Shown in pieces: positions 41,745 to 51,530 of a DNA stretch of 64,000 nt. Below the pieces are notes generated by a model, which worked only from the letters and a program-made list of their open reading frames with translations, did not search any database and was not told the origin of the DNA. A program made the translations under genes and the position numbers. Where the stretch lies: NCBI RefSeq assembly GCF_038595065.1, contig NZ_CP152003.1, forward strand, positions 2,584,001 to 2,648,000. The letters are read 5' to 3'. Numbering within the stretch: position 1 is the first letter of the stretch; each line of letters opens with the position of its first letter. The DNA comes from Sutcliffiella sp. FSL R7-0096 (GTDB lineage Bacteria > Bacillota > Bacilli > Bacillales > Bacillaceae_I).

Positions 41745-43007
41745 TCAATCAGTTTTTTCACACCAATTCATTAGTATCATCGCAAAGATTTCAGCAGCCT
41801 TCATCATCTGATCAATGGAGATATATTCATTCGGATAATGGGCAACCTCTGTTGTGCCAGGGCCGAATACGACAGTCGGGATATCGCAAAGTTGTGTGAA
41901 TAATCCCCCGTCTGTTCCCCAAGGAGAAGCTTCGAGGATAGCAGGCTTCTCGACAACTTCTTTATATGCGTCCTCTATCATCTTCACAAAAGGATGCTCC
42001 ACCTCAATAGCCCCTGGTACCCATTGAGCCCCAAACCATTCGAGTTCTACTGGATGACTGTCAAACCATGAATCAACTTCACTCAATGCTCGCAACCAAT
42101 CAGCAAGCTCTTGTTTTACATCATCCAGCTTTTCCTCGGGGCCAACCCCTATTCTACCCTCTAAAACTACCAAGTCAGGTACAGAAGAAGGCCAGCTCCC
42201 CCCATCAATTTTCCCTATATTTATAGGAAGTGGAATGGGGATCCCATTATATAGAGGATCGCTGACTCTGTTGTTTCGAAGCATTTCCAGTTCCTTGATT
42301 TTTTCTAAAACACTAACACTTTTTTCAAGGGCACTTACCCCTTCATACCTGGTCCCACCATGAGCAGATTTTCCCTTCACTTTTACTCGGAACCACATGG
42401 AACCTTGTTGTTTAGGGAATATTTTCATATTGGTAGGTTCAGGAATTAAAACTGCATCTGCCGTGTACCCCCTAAGGATAGCAGCCAGAGTTCCGGCACC
42501 TCCGCTCTCCTCTTCAATGACGCTTTGGAAGATAACATCACCTTTAAGTTTCACCCCTGTGGACTTTAGGGCATTAATCGCTAGTAATAATGCCACATTT
42601 CCACCTTTCATATCGGAGCTTCCCCTTCCGTATACTTTGCCATCCTTTACTTTACCCTCATATGGATCATTTTCCCATTGTAGGATGTCACCTTCTGGGA
42701 CTACATCTATATGTCCATTTAGGATGATGGACCGTCCACCTCCTGTTCCTTTCCAAATTGCCACCACATTTGGGGAATCTTGAAAATGATCGCGAACAGA
42801 GACGAAATTTTTATGAGTGCTCATTTCTTTCGCATCTGGCTCCCAGATATCAATTTCCAAACCAAGCTCTCTGCAAGCCTCAATTACCACTGCTTGAGCG
42901 GAACTTTCTTTTCCTTGTACACTTCTTTCTTGAACCAATTTTTGCAGCAGTTTTACCGCGCTACCCCTGTTTTTTTCCAGCCAAGCCTTCCATTCTATCT
43001 GTTTCAT
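41745..43007 (-). CDS. yodQ: M20-family deacylase, YodQ type
   Basis: 420-residue ArgE/DapE-like metallohydrolase: ILNGHIDVVPEGD, YGRGSSDMKGG and VIEEESGG carry the zinc ligands and catalytic acids. In the lysine pathway it is predicted to remove the acetyl group put on by AblB from a late acetamido intermediate. The ATG at 43007 is chosen over the GTG at 43016 for spacing from AGGAGGGG. Last gene of a yodT-S-R-Q operon. Confidence 0.88.
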   Translation of the reverse strand: MKQIEWKAWLEKNRGSAVKLLQKLVQERSVQGKESSAQAVVIEACRELGLEIDIWEPDAKEMSTHKNFVSVRDHFQDSPNVVAIWKGTGGGRSIILNGHIDVVPEGDILQWENDPYEGKVKDGKVYGRGSSDMKGGNVALLLAINALKSTGVKLKGDVIFQSVIEEESGGAGTLAAILRGYTADAVLIPEPTNMKIFPKQQGSMWFRVKVKGKSAHGGTRYEGVSALEKSVSVLEKIKELEMLRNNRVSDPLYNGIPIPLPINIGKIDGGSWPSSVPDLVVLEGRIGVGPEEKLDDVKQELADWLRALSEVDSWFDSHPVELEWFGAQWVPGAIEVEHPFVKMIEDAYKEVVEKPAILEASPWGTDGGLFTQLCDIPTVVFGPGTTEVAHYPNEYISIDQMMKAAEIFAMILMNWCEKTD

Positions 43008-43067
43008 CTCACCCACCCCTCCTTAACAATCACATATGCTCTTCTTTTTATAAGTGTTTAATATGGT

Positions 43068-43721
43068 TTATGAAAGTTTAGGTGATAATGTAAACGTAGC
43101 ATTGGTGTTTGCTTTTACTTCCTTCAACGTTACCCCAGGCATTAACTCCAATAATACCAAGCCCTCCTCTCCCACTTCAAAGACAGCCAAATCGGTTATG
43201 ATCATATCGACACATCTAGGAGTCGTAATAGGTAAGCTGCAGGATTTTACCACTTTGGCGTGGCCGTTTTTATCGATGTGACTCATCAGAACGATAACCT
43301 TTTTGGCTTTTTGGGAAAGCTCCATGGCCCCCCCCATACCAGGTACCCTTTTACCTGGTACAATCCAATTTGCAAGATCCCCTTTTTCGCTGACTTGGAG
43401 AGAGCCCAATATGGTGATATCCAACTTTCCCCTGCGAATCATTCCAAAAGCTATCGCGCTATCAAAATAGGATGCACCTGCTTGAGTGGTAACTGGATAA
43501 CCGGCTGCATTACATAGATTTTCATCTTCTTCACCTGTTAATGGGGTGGATCCCATGCCCAATACGCCGTTCTCCGCTTGGAAAAATACATGGACCCCCT
43601 CTACCAAGTGGTTGGGAACCAGTGACGGTATCCCGATTCCCAAATTCACTACCATGCCATTTTTTATTTCACGGGAGGCTCTCTTGGCTATCAGGTTCCG
43701 TATGTCTTTTCCCATACCCAT
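43068..43721 (-). CDS. yodR: CoA-transferase beta subunit, YodR type
   Basis: 217 residues of the 3-oxoacid CoA-transferase B family. Catalytic Glu in FFQAENGVLGMG; NLGIGIPSLVP near the N-terminus; GAMELSQKAKKVIV. It pairs with YodS to move CoA onto a 3-oxo-acetamidohexanoate-type intermediate of lysine breakdown (predicted). Overlaps yodS by 31 bp. Confidence 0.9.
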   Translation of the reverse strand: MGMGKDIRNLIAKRASREIKNGMVVNLGIGIPSLVPNHLVEGVHVFFQAENGVLGMGSTPLTGEEDENLCNAAGYPVTTQAGASYFDSAIAFGMIRRGKLDITILGSLQVSEKGDLANWIVPGKRVPGMGGAMELSQKAKKVIVLMSHIDKNGHAKVVKSCSLPITTPRCVDMIITDLAVFEVGEEGLVLLELMPGVTLKEVKANTNATFTLSPKLS

Positions 43722-44407
43722 GACCAGTTCACCCCTTCACTTTGAATCATATAATCCACATACACACCCGGTGTGATGACCTCTTCTGGATCCAAATGGC
43801 CAAGTGGTACAAATTCCTCCACTTCTACAATTGTTTTTGTACCTGCCATGGCCACAAGTGGATTGGTATTCCTCGCACTTTTGTCAAATACAAGATTTCC
43901 ATATGGATCAGCCCTTTTGGCATATACAATCGACAAATCTGCGGTGAGAGCGGGCTCGAGGATGTACTCTCTTCCTGCTAAAGAAAGGATTTGCTTGTTT
44001 TTGGTTACAATTGGGCTTGTAATTCCAACATCTACAAGTATCCCCCCCAATCCTACTCCTCCCGCTCTGATTCTTTCCGCTAACGTTCCCTGTGGGCTGA
44101 ACTCCACCTCAAGCTTTTTATCTGTCATCAATTGACCAGCAACTGGATTGGAACCAATATGAGAAGCTATCAATCTTTTTACCTTCCCAGTACAGACAAC
44201 CTTCCCAATTCCAATTGTAGGGAAACCGGCGTCATTTCCGATGAGGGTCAGATCCTTGACTCCTGTTTCAAGGAGAATATCCACCAATTTGGGAGGGGTC
44301 CCCACTCCACCAAACCCACCGAACATCAAGGTCATCCCATCATAAAAATGGGTTGTTAGGTGTTCTGTGTTCACGATTTTATTGAACGTATTATCTACAT
44401 TTCCCAT
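43691..44407 (-). CDS. yodS: CoA-transferase alpha subunit, YodS type
   Basis: 238 residues: glycine-rich CoA-binding MFGGFGGVGTPPKLVD, SHIGSNP, and the family segment TLAERIRAGGVGLGG. Alpha partner of YodR; the 31-bp gene overlap implies coupled translation in 1:1 ratio. GAGGGGTGACAAAGG precedes the ATG. Confidence 0.9.
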   Translation of the reverse strand: MGNVDNTFNKIVNTEHLTTHFYDGMTLMFGGFGGVGTPPKLVDILLETGVKDLTLIGNDAGFPTIGIGKVVCTGKVKRLIASHIGSNPVAGQLMTDKKLEVEFSPQGTLAERIRAGGVGLGGILVDVGITSPIVTKNKQILSLAGREYILEPALTADLSIVYAKRADPYGNLVFDKSARNTNPLVAMAGTKTIVEVEEFVPLGHLDPEEVITPGVYVDYMIQSEGVNWSWVWEKTYGT

Positions 44408-44420
44408 CCTTTGTCACCCC

Positions 44421-45752
44421 TCATAATAATCCCTGAAGATCCTTAAGTGTACGTTCTAGGATGGAAATCAGTTCATCTACTTCTTCTTTACTAATCGAAA
44501 GCGGCGGTGCGATGATCACTGCATCCCCACCGACACCTTCAATGCCCGCAGAGGCTGGGTAGATCAACAGACCATTCTTTTGAGCAAGCTCGACAAGCCT
44601 GGTTGTAACAGCCTTTTCTTGAGCAAATGGATATTTGGTTGATTTATCCTCCACCATTTCCAGCCCAAGCAGTAGACCTTTGCCCCTGACATCCCCGATG
44701 AATGTAAATGTTGATTTTAATCGCATTAGTTTATCCCTCAGATATTTGCCAATGTGGTTGCTATTTTTTACAAGGTCCTGTTTTTCAATATATTCCAAAA
44801 CGGCAAGTGCCACAGCTGAAGACTGAGGATTGGCACTATAGGTGTGTCCACTCATGATAACCTTAGATCCTTTTAGGATGCTCCCAACGATACTGTCACT
44901 TACCAAGGTTGCTGCAATCGGGGAATAACCTGCACTCATTCCCTTTCCAACGCAAATGATGTCAGGGGTCACGTCCCAATGCTCCATAGCAAACATCTTT
45001 CCTGTTCTACCCATCCCTGTCATTACCTCGTCCGCAATAAAAAGAATGTCATATTTTTTACAGATTTCTGCTATTCTCTGGTAATATCCTTCAGGAGGTG
45101 AGATAGCTCCAGCAGCTGCCCCAATGATCGGCTCTGCCACAAATGCAGCCACTTCTTCTGCACCTATTTCTAAGATTGCCCGTTCCAGATCTTCCGCACA
45201 TTTTAGGCCACAACCAGGGTATTCGAGATTAAAGGGGCATCGATAACAGTATGGAGGTTCCACCACAGGAGATTTTTCGAGTAATGCCTCAAATCTCTTT
45301 CTACGGTCTGCGTGTCCTGATAAGGATAACGCCCCTAACGTAATGCCGTGATAACTTTTCCACCTTGATATAACCTGGTTTTTGTCAGGTCTACCAACTT
45401 CCTGCCAATACTGGATGGATATTTTCATGGCTGTTTCCACAGCTTCCGTTCCACTGTTTACAAAAAAAGACCAGTTGATATCCCCTGGAGCAATCTTCAT
45501 TAATTTGGTGGCCAATTTCTCTGCTGGCACACTGCTGAATTGGGATCGATAAACAAATGACACTTTACTCGCCTGATCAGCCATCGCATCGATGACTGCT
45601 TGTACATGATGACCGATACTTGCCGTTACAGCACCTGAAGAGCCATCCAAGTATTTCTTTCCATTGACATCATAAAGATACACACCATTTCCATGACTAA
45701 TAACCGGGTAATTTTTATCTAGTAGTGGTTTAATAAGATAGGATTGATCCAT
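44421..45752 (-). CDS. yodT: Class III aminotransferase, YodT type
   Basis: 443-residue PLP aminotransferase: SGTEAVETAMK, the SYHGITLGALSLSG segment, DEVMTGMGRTG, PLP-lysine in CVGKGMSAGYSP, and GHTYSANPQS. Predicted to transaminate N6-acetyl-beta-lysine to the 3-oxo acid. First gene of yodT-S-R-Q, the order being the transcriptional reverse of B. subtilis yodQRST. A candidate cre site lies 29 bp upstream. Confidence 0.9.
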   Translation of the reverse strand: MDQSYLIKPLLDKNYPVISHGNGVYLYDVNGKKYLDGSSGAVTASIGHHVQAVIDAMADQASKVSFVYRSQFSSVPAEKLATKLMKIAPGDINWSFFVNSGTEAVETAMKISIQYWQEVGRPDKNQVISRWKSYHGITLGALSLSGHADRRKRFEALLEKSPVVEPPYCYRCPFNLEYPGCGLKCAEDLERAILEIGAEEVAAFVAEPIIGAAAGAISPPEGYYQRIAEICKKYDILFIADEVMTGMGRTGKMFAMEHWDVTPDIICVGKGMSAGYSPIAATLVSDSIVGSILKGSKVIMSGHTYSANPQSSAVALAVLEYIEKQDLVKNSNHIGKYLRDKLMRLKSTFTFIGDVRGKGLLLGLEMVEDKSTKYPFAQEKAVTTRLVELAQKNGLLIYPASAGIEGVGGDAVIIAPPLSISKEEVDELISILERTLKDLQGLL

Positions 45753-45780
45753 AAACGATTACTCCTTTCCACCTGCGTAC

Positions 45781-45794
45781 TGTAACCGTTTACT
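45781..45794. promoter_or_regulatory. Candidate cre (CcpA) site upstream of yodT
   Basis: TGTAACCGTTTACT, a near-perfect palindrome with one or two deviations from the cre consensus, placed 29 bp before the yodT start. Pattern match only. Confidence 0.4.
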
Positions 45795-45996
45795 AGCAAT
45801 AGGGAACCTCCCTTTTCATGCGGCTTATACGATCCGGCAGTTAAAAAGCTAGCTTACTACCATTCTATGTTCAATAGAACGAAATCTTTCGTAATAATTA
45901 TGTTGCCGACAAAGATGCCAAAGAAAAACCGGGCAAATACCGACCGGTTCTTTTAAAGGTAAAAAAACACTTGCTTCTGTGTTTGGTTAAAATTCG

Positions 45997-46125
45997 CTGT
46001 TGCCTTCCGCAAATGGCTATGCTTAAAACAGGGCGGCCTTAAGTCTTCCTCGACATCTGCGAGTCTAAAAATTGTCGCTTTTCCTCCCATTAGGAAGCTC
46101 CATCAAATGCTCCAATCCACAGGTG
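45997..46125. repeat. GC-rich Bacillaceae intergenic repeat, copy 3 (diverged)
   Basis: Begins CTGTTGCCTTCCGC and ends CTCCAATCCACAGG, the same frame as the other copies but more degenerate (AAAACAGGGCGGCCTTAAG, TCTGCGAGTCTAAAAATTGTCGC). Lies in a 546-bp gene-free stretch upstream of yodT. Confidence 0.65.
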
Positions 46126-46255
46126 GAAACGGATGAAAAGAGTGATGAAAACCTTCTTGACTGATTTTCTATGGCAGAAAGGTCTTCAACCAGCCTAAAA
46201 ATGCTAAGCGACTTTATGGGAAATCCAGTGAATTTTATACTTATTACTTAAAAAA

Positions 46256-46282
46256 GCATCACCCCTTTAACATGGGTGATGC
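46256..46282 (-). terminator. Terminator of the yjcZ-like gene
   Basis: GCATCACCC / GGGTGATGC stem, minus-strand TTTTTTAAG tail. Confidence 0.85.
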
Positions 46283-46298
46283 TCCTTACATACTTTCT

Positions 46299-46442
46299 TT
46301 ATTTGCAGTAGCAAGCTCCTACAATGATTAACAAAATGAAGAGAACAACAATCAATACGAATGTATTTCCATAGCCATGTGCTGGCGCAACTTGAGCTGG
46401 GTAGTCGCATGGTCCGCAAGTGTAGTAACAGTAATCGTGCAT
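46299..46442 (-). CDS. YjcZ-like sporulation microprotein
   Basis: 47 residues: Cys/Tyr-rich N-terminus (MHDYCYYTCGPCDYP), Gly/Pro linker, and a C-terminal transmembrane helix NTFVLIVVLFILLIIVGACYC, the hallmark of the YjcZ family (FVLIVVLFILLIIVGA). AGGAGTG precedes the ATG by 8 bp. Members are expressed in sporulation; function unknown. Two more copies lie at 59186 and 59358. Confidence 0.88.
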   Translation of the reverse strand: MHDYCYYTCGPCDYPAQVAPAHGYGNTFVLIVVLFILLIIVGACYCK

Positions 46443-46530
46443 GGTCATCACTCCTGTTTTTTATTTACACTTCTAAACTATGAACTAGGTGGCTGTCCTG
46501 TATGTGCGTTAGCCCATTTATAAAAAATAA

Positions 46531-48015
46531 CTATTGGCGCTTCTCCATCTTGTCGATAATTTTCACCATGCTTCTTAATGTGCTTTCCATTTTGTTATTA
46601 TCATTGGTTACTTGCTCCACACTAGCACTTATTTCCTCAAGACCCGCAGTTGATTCTTCCATCAGAGCCGCAAATTCATTTGTATAATAGTCAGTGTTTG
46701 CCGTTTTTTCTTTTACCGTACCTGCAAAATCACGAAATTGTTGTGCATCAGATAATAAACTGATCAACGTTTCACTAATCTGATGGAAAGATTGATTCAC
46801 TTCATTCGTGGCGTCCAAATTCTTGCTCATTTTGGATATGTTAACTTGAAGCTGGCGAAGTACTTCTTCTTTTGTTTGATGAAGGGAGGCAAGGTTTTCT
46901 GTGATCTCTTTCGTTGTATCTCCGGTGGAGGTTGCAAGCTTTCTGATTTCCTCCGCTACTACCGCAAACCCCCTTCCTGCATCTCCTGCTCTTGCAGCCT
47001 CTATGGAAGCATTAAGGGCAAGTAAGTTCGTCTGTTCGGTGATGTTCTTAATATGCTGAGTCAATGTATTCGTTTCATCAATTTTTTCCGTGAGCACCTG
47101 GAAAATCGCATCCATTTCCTTGACGTCTCTAGAGAAACTGCTCATATTTTGTTGAAGTTCTACTGCCAACACTTTTCCCTGTTCGGCTGTCGACTTGGTC
47201 CTATTAGTTGTCATATAAAGATTAGTAGACCTGTCCACAATATTATCAATCAGACTAGAAACATCATTTGTAAGTTCGGCAATACCGCTGATCTGATCTG
47301 TCTGTTTTTGACTGCCGACAGATAATTCTTGAATGGTCTGGGAGACTTCACGTTGTGAATGGATATTCATGCTGATACGTTCATGTACCTTATTGACATG
47401 ATTGATGAGCATCATTGCGTCTTGTTGAAAAGCATCCTGTTGCCTTTGTCGCTCTTCACTTACACTTTGCATATTATTTACAATTCCTTCAAATTGACTA
47501 AAAAGTTTTTTTCCTATTTTCACCTGAACAAATGTGATGACAAACAATAAAAAGAATAGTAGGATGATATTTCCCAACTGACCATCTGTCATTAGATTTC
47601 CATTAAGAAATGACCATAATGAATATCCGAACAATAATAAACTACCTATGCCCCCGACAATAAAAACATTTCGGTTAAAATAGATCGTTGCAAGCATCAA
47701 TACGAAAAAAGGCAAAATGAAACCTGAAAGCGATGCACCACGGTTTACTAAAATGATAAAGAATACCGCAAAGGTCACCCCGACCGTGAAGTACGGTACA
47801 ACGTTGTGAAACCAGCTATTCCTCTTTGTCAGTATAAATAATATCGTCCCCATGCATAGGGCGATAAGGAGAGTCGTGGTTATCACATTGGCAGTTGGGA
47901 CAAGGATGTTCACCAAAAGTCCTGCACCATAGGAAATAAAAATAACAAAAAACATAAGCTTGTTTTTGTTGACTAAATCTTGAAACTTCAACTCTTTCAC
48001 ACTTAAAACCGACAT
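46531..48015 (-). CDS. Methyl-accepting chemotaxis protein with multi-helix membrane sensor
   Basis: About 494 residues. The N-terminal 170 residues form about six hydrophobic helices with only short loops and no extracellular ligand domain; no HAMP is obvious. A long coiled-coil signalling domain follows, with the conserved hairpin tip [32 protein letters not shown]. The ATG at 48015 has GGGGGATATTG upstream. Probably senses a membrane-associated signal. No sigma-D promoter was recognised. Confidence 0.9.
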   Translation of the reverse strand: MSVLSVKELKFQDLVNKNKLMFFVIFISYGAGLLVNILVPTANVITTTLLIALCMGTILFILTKRNSWFHNVVPYFTVGVTFAVFFIILVNRGASLSGFILPFFVLMLATIYFNRNVFIVGGIGSLLLFGYSLWSFLNGNLMTDGQLGNIILLFFLLFVITFVQVKIGKKLFSQFEGIVNNMQSVSEERQRQQDAFQQDAMMLINHVNKVHERISMNIHSQREVSQTIQELSVGSQKQTDQISGIAELTNDVSSLIDNIVDRSTNLYMTTNRTKSTAEQGKVLAVELQQNMSSFSRDVKEMDAIFQVLTEKIDETNTLTQHIKNITEQTNLLALNASIEAARAGDAGRGFAVVAEEIRKLATSTGDTTKEITENLASLHQTKEEVLRQLQVNISKMSKNLDATNEVNQSFHQISETLISLLSDAQQFRDFAGTVKEKTANTDYYTNEFAALMEESTAGLEEISASVEQVTNDNNKMESTLRSMVKIIDKMEKRQ

Positions 48016-48143
48016 TACAATATCCCCCACTCTATTGTCCTTGCTTCTATCTCTTTATCTGAATTACTATTCATTTTAAGTATTCTTCAACCCTCCTCAT
48101 AAATCCTGCAATAATTCTGCTATTTTGTTGAAATTTGACACAA

Positions 48144-48175
48144 AAAAGAGAAGTGCCCGTGGACACTCCTCTTTT
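48144..48175. terminator. Terminator of msrAB
   Basis: AAAAGAG-AAGTG / CACT-CCTCTTTT interrupted stem with T/A runs on both sides; effective at least on the minus strand. Confidence 0.8.
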
Positions 48176-48189
48176 CTAACTATCTTTTA

Positions 48190-49143
48190 TCATTCAAACA
48201 TTGTTTTGTACTCTCCATAGCCTTCTCTCTCCAAATCACCTACTGGGATAAATCGCAAGGCTGCAGAGTTGATGCAGTATCTTAGACCGCCCTTATCCAC
48301 TGGCCCATCTTCAAAAACGTGGCCAAGATGGGAGTCCGCTTCCTTACTGCGTACTTCTGTGCGCACCATACGATGACTGACATCCATCTCTTCCTTTATG
48401 GTTTCTTTTTCTATGGGTTTGGTGAAACTAGGCCATCCGCAACCGGCATCGTATTTATCCAAAGAGCTGAATAAAGGCTCACCAGATACAATATCAACGT
48501 ATATCCCTTCTTCGGTATGGTTCCAGAATTCATTTTTGAAAGGGGGCTCTGTGCCATTATTCTGTGTTACTTCAAACTGCATAGGGGTTAGTCTATTTTT
48601 AAGCTCCGCATCCGTTTTCTTCCAATGCTCTTTTACAAAGGCCGCTCGACCGGAACCTGCCTGATACATTTTATAACGGAAAGGATTTTTCTTATAATAA
48701 TCTTGATGATAATCTTCCGCAGGATAAAACGGTTTGGCTGGTATGATATTGGTAACGATAGGGTCCTTGAACCTGCCGCTCTGAGATAGATCATTCTTGG
48801 ACTTTACTGCAAGCTCCCTTTGCTCCTCTGTGTGATAAAAAATGGCTGTCCGATAGGAATCGCCGCGGTCGTGGAACTGACCTCCTGGATCTGTCGGATC
48901 AATCTGGCTCCAAAAAACATTCAACAATTCCTCATAAGGAAAAACCTGTGGATTATACGTAATTTGAACCGCTTCATAATGTCCTGTTGTTTCAGAACAC
49001 ACTTCCTTATATGTTGGATTTTCCTTATGTCCTCCCGTATATCCAGATACAACCTTTTCGATTCCCGCTTGTTCATCGAAAGGTTTAACCATACACCAAA
49101 AACATCCTCCGGCAAAAGTAGCCTTTTCAAATTCTGCAGTCAT
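48190..49143 (-). CDS. msrAB: Bifunctional peptide-methionine sulfoxide reductase MsrAB
   Basis: 317-residue fusion repairing both epimers of methionine sulfoxide. The N-terminal MsrA domain has catalytic GGCFWCM (Cys about 15) and SGYTGG; the C-terminal MsrB domain has [15 protein letters not shown] and catalytic Cys in [11 protein letters not shown]. The four zinc-binding cysteines of zinc-type MsrB are absent. The ATG at 49143 has AAAAGGTGGGAG upstream. Cytoplasmic (no signal peptide). Single gene. Confidence 0.94.
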   Translation of the reverse strand: MTAEFEKATFAGGCFWCMVKPFDEQAGIEKVVSGYTGGHKENPTYKEVCSETTGHYEAVQITYNPQVFPYEELLNVFWSQIDPTDPGGQFHDRGDSYRTAIFYHTEEQRELAVKSKNDLSQSGRFKDPIVTNIIPAKPFYPAEDYHQDYYKKNPFRYKMYQAGSGRAAFVKEHWKKTDAELKNRLTPMQFEVTQNNGTEPPFKNEFWNHTEEGIYVDIVSGEPLFSSLDKYDAGCGWPSFTKPIEKETIKEEMDVSHRMVRTEVRSKEADSHLGHVFEDGPVDKGGLRYCINSAALRFIPVGDLEREGYGEYKTMFE

Positions 49144-49253
49144 CCGTACTCCCACCTTTTAACTATTATTTAGATGAATTATAGCAATAACACTCTTAAA
49201 ATCCTAATGGTATGCTTGGGAAGCTTTCTAGTATGATAAAATAAAGGAATGAG

Positions 49254-49430
49254 TTTTTATCCAAGTCTCCTTCTAAAAGATTGTTGCTATTTACTAGTAA
49301 AAAGTCGGCAGTAGGACTTTTTACTGCTTACACACTTTAAAGATTGCAAGTATTTTTAAGTACAACAGGGAAAAGAGCACGACAGTAAGGAATAAACGGT
49401 TGATGTATTAAATTTTACGAAAACAGCCTA
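49254..49430 (+). repeat. AT-rich dispersed repeat family A, copy 2
   Basis: TCTAAAAGATTGTTGC, hairpin AGTAAAAAGTC (49296-49306) / GACTTTTTACT (49315-49325), overlapping palindrome TTTACTAGTAAA (49290-49301), GAGCACGACAGTAAG and TTTACGAAAACAGCC. Ends about 40 bp before the COG0523 GTPase gene. Confidence 0.8.
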
Positions 49431-49469
49431 ATGCGAAAACAACCTTATTCAATCAGGAGGTTTCAATAA

Positions 49470-50390
49470 ATGAACAGGAAAGTGGAAGTTTACATATTAT
49501 CTGGGTTTTTAGGAAGTGGAAAAACCACTCTTTTAACCCAAATGCTGGAACAAGAGCAAGCAGAAAAACGAAAAGTAGCTGTTGTAATGAATGAGCTGGG
49601 GAAGGTATCCATCGATTCTGATTCCGTTCCGGAAGATACCCCTTTATCCGAGCTATTCGATGGCTGTATTTGCTGTACCATACAGGAAAAATTAGAATCT
49701 ACGATGCAGGGGCTGTTGATGGATATAGATCTAGAAGCTATATACATAGAAACCACTGGAGCAGCCCATCCAGTAGAAGTCCTTGATACGGTCCTTTCCC
49801 CAATTTTTGCGGATAGGTTCTCAGGTGCCCGCATCATTACCCTGTTGGATGTCCTTCGTTGGAAAGATCGGGCAAGCTTGTCTGTGCAAGTTAGACAATT
49901 GATCAGGGAACAAGTGAAACATGCCGATATGCTTATCCTCAATAAAACGGATTTACTTAGTGAGGGAGAAGTGTCTAGCATCTTATTTGAATTGCAGTCC
50001 ATCAACCCACATGCATCTACCCTTCTTACCACTTACGCAAAGATTCCTGAAAACAGTTGGAAACGTGCGAAACAAATTGAAAAAGGCAGTCATGCAGGTG
50101 CACATGTCAACGAAGCTCTTCATTTAAAAACATTTGTTTATCAGTTTTCAAACCAGATTGACTTGGATGAATTTGAAGACTGGCTCAGAAACCTGCCTGA
50201 TTCCGTTTATCGTATCAAAGGGTATCTATCGTTTGAACATACTAGCGGTGTGTATCTTTTTCAATACTCCTATGGGACACCACTATATTTAAAAGAACTT
50301 GTGAAAGTACCTCTTAACCTTGTCATAATAGGGGAAAATTTAAATACCGAGACTCTGAAACAACAGCTGGCGTCGTTGGAGAAAAAATAG
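49470..50390 (+). CDS. COG0523 (CobW/ZNG1-like) GTPase metallochaperone
   Basis: 306-residue G3E GTPase: Walker A GFLGSGKTTLL, metal-binding CICC motif (GCICCTIQEKLE), Walker B-type IETTGAAHPVEV, base-specificity LNKTDLL, and a C-terminal CobW-C domain. Such proteins deliver zinc or cobalt to target enzymes. Strong AATCAGGAGG ribosome binding site. No Zur-box-like sequence was recognised upstream. Single gene with terminator. Confidence 0.92.
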   Translation: MNRKVEVYILSGFLGSGKTTLLTQMLEQEQAEKRKVAVVMNELGKVSIDSDSVPEDTPLSELFDGCICCTIQEKLESTMQGLLMDIDLEAIYIETTGAAHPVEVLDTVLSPIFADRFSGARIITLLDVLRWKDRASLSVQVRQLIREQVKHADMLILNKTDLLSEGEVSSILFELQSINPHASTLLTTYAKIPENSWKRAKQIEKGSHAGAHVNEALHLKTFVYQFSNQIDLDEFEDWLRNLPDSVYRIKGYLSFEHTSGVYLFQYSYGTPLYLKELVKVPLNLVIIGENLNTETLKQQLASLEKK

Positions 50391-50402
50391 ACTTTTATCA
50401 CA

Positions 50403-50431
50403 AGCCCCTATTTCTTTGGTGAATAGGGGCT
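50403..50431 (+). terminator. Terminator of COG0523 gene
   Basis: AGCCCCTATT / AATAGGGGCT stem followed by ATTTTA. Confidence 0.85.
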
Positions 50432-50525
50432 ATTTTATAGCATGATGTTTTTCAATCATGAATCGTCAAAATACGAATATCCTTATTACAAGGAATGAAA
50501 TCGGTATTTTGAAAAGAGGGATAGT

Positions 50526-51374
50526 ATGATTCTTATATCAGGTGAATCTGTTTCAGATACCTCCATATTTTCGTTTAAGGGGTTGGAAGAAACTATTTTC
50601 AAAAGATTACTTGCTGACAAAGTGACCTACTCATATGATAATCCTGGAGAATTGGAATTTGAAATAGCCTTACGGAATAACATTGTTGCCAGTGCCACCT
50701 TAATGGCAAAAGGGGTAGCACGTTTTGAAACTTTTGCTGGGACCCAGGGTAACCCTGCCTTCTGGCAGATTACAGAGGTTGGCGGTTTATCACTAAGAAA
50801 AGATGTCAATCCATCTGATGCAATTTCTGATATTTTTACAAATAGCCAGGAGTATGCTTATGAATGTGCGACAGGTATTGTAATGATTTATTATCATGCC
50901 ATTCTTAATACAGTAGGTGAACGGTTTTTTAATAAGTACTTCCAAGAACTTTTTTTATATAGCTGGCATTTTGACTCTGATCTTGTTATGCAATCCGTTC
51001 ACACTTATCACTTTATACCGGGTGATGTAGTTTATTTTAAAAATCCTGATTTTAACCCCTTAACTTATTGGTGGAGAGGAGAAAATGCGGTGGTGATGGG
51101 GGGCGGCAAGTATTTTGGGCACGGTCTCGGAATAAAGGATGCGGATTATATCATCGAGTTTCTAAATAGCACTAGAAAGCCAGAAAGCACCCAGCCCGCC
51201 TATCTGACTGATTATGTAGCAAGACCATCTTTCACACACTTGGCGAAGCTGTTCTTAAATCAACGTGATTATATTAAAACAAAAAATTATCATCCGATCA
51301 TTCTCCATAATAAAGACTCTATCTCCTGTGACCGATACCTTTTTTATCTATATCGTCACTATCTGCATAACTAG
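50526..51374 (+). CDS. tgl: Spore coat protein-glutamine gamma-glutamyltransferase
   Basis: 282-residue transglutaminase that cross-links spore coat proteins. Catalytic Cys in YECATGIVMIYYHA; conserved NPAFWQITEVGGL, YFKNPDFNPLTYWWRGENAV and FGHGLGI segments. B. subtilis Tgl is about 245 residues; this one carries about 37 extra C-terminal residues (including KNYHPIILHNKDSISCDRY). GAAAAGAGGGATAGT precedes the ATG. Confidence 0.93.
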   Translation: MILISGESVSDTSIFSFKGLEETIFKRLLADKVTYSYDNPGELEFEIALRNNIVASATLMAKGVARFETFAGTQGNPAFWQITEVGGLSLRKDVNPSDAISDIFTNSQEYAYECATGIVMIYYHAILNTVGERFFNKYFQELFLYSWHFDSDLVMQSVHTYHFIPGDVVYFKNPDFNPLTYWWRGENAVVMGGGKYFGHGLGIKDADYIIEFLNSTRKPESTQPAYLTDYVARPSFTHLAKLFLNQRDYIKTKNYHPIILHNKDSISCDRYLFYLYRHYLHN

Positions 51375-51389
51375 GAACACATCAAAAGG

Positions 51390-51422
51390 AAAGGCTGAAT
51401 CCCTTAGAAGGAGTCAGCCTTT
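51390..51422. terminator. Terminator of tgl
   Basis: AAAGGCTGA / TCAGCCTTT stem directly after tgl. Confidence 0.75.
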
Positions 51423-51530
51423 CAGACTGTGACAGTCTATTGATTAGTTCGGTTATTACCTGTAACAGTTGATCTCCGTTACAGGAGCTTCGCTTTCCGC
51501 GGACGGTAAGGAAGTCTCCTCACACCGCTT

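Noticed and set aside
45895-45930. Sigma-54-like TTTGGCATCTTTGTCGGCAAC on the minus strand upstream of yodT
   Set aside because: The GG and GC elements are 11 bp apart, not the required 10, and the -12 element is poor.
45840-46250. Possible gene in the 400-bp region upstream of yodT
   Set aside because: No ORF with start signal on either strand; the region is accounted for by a diverged GC-rich repeat.
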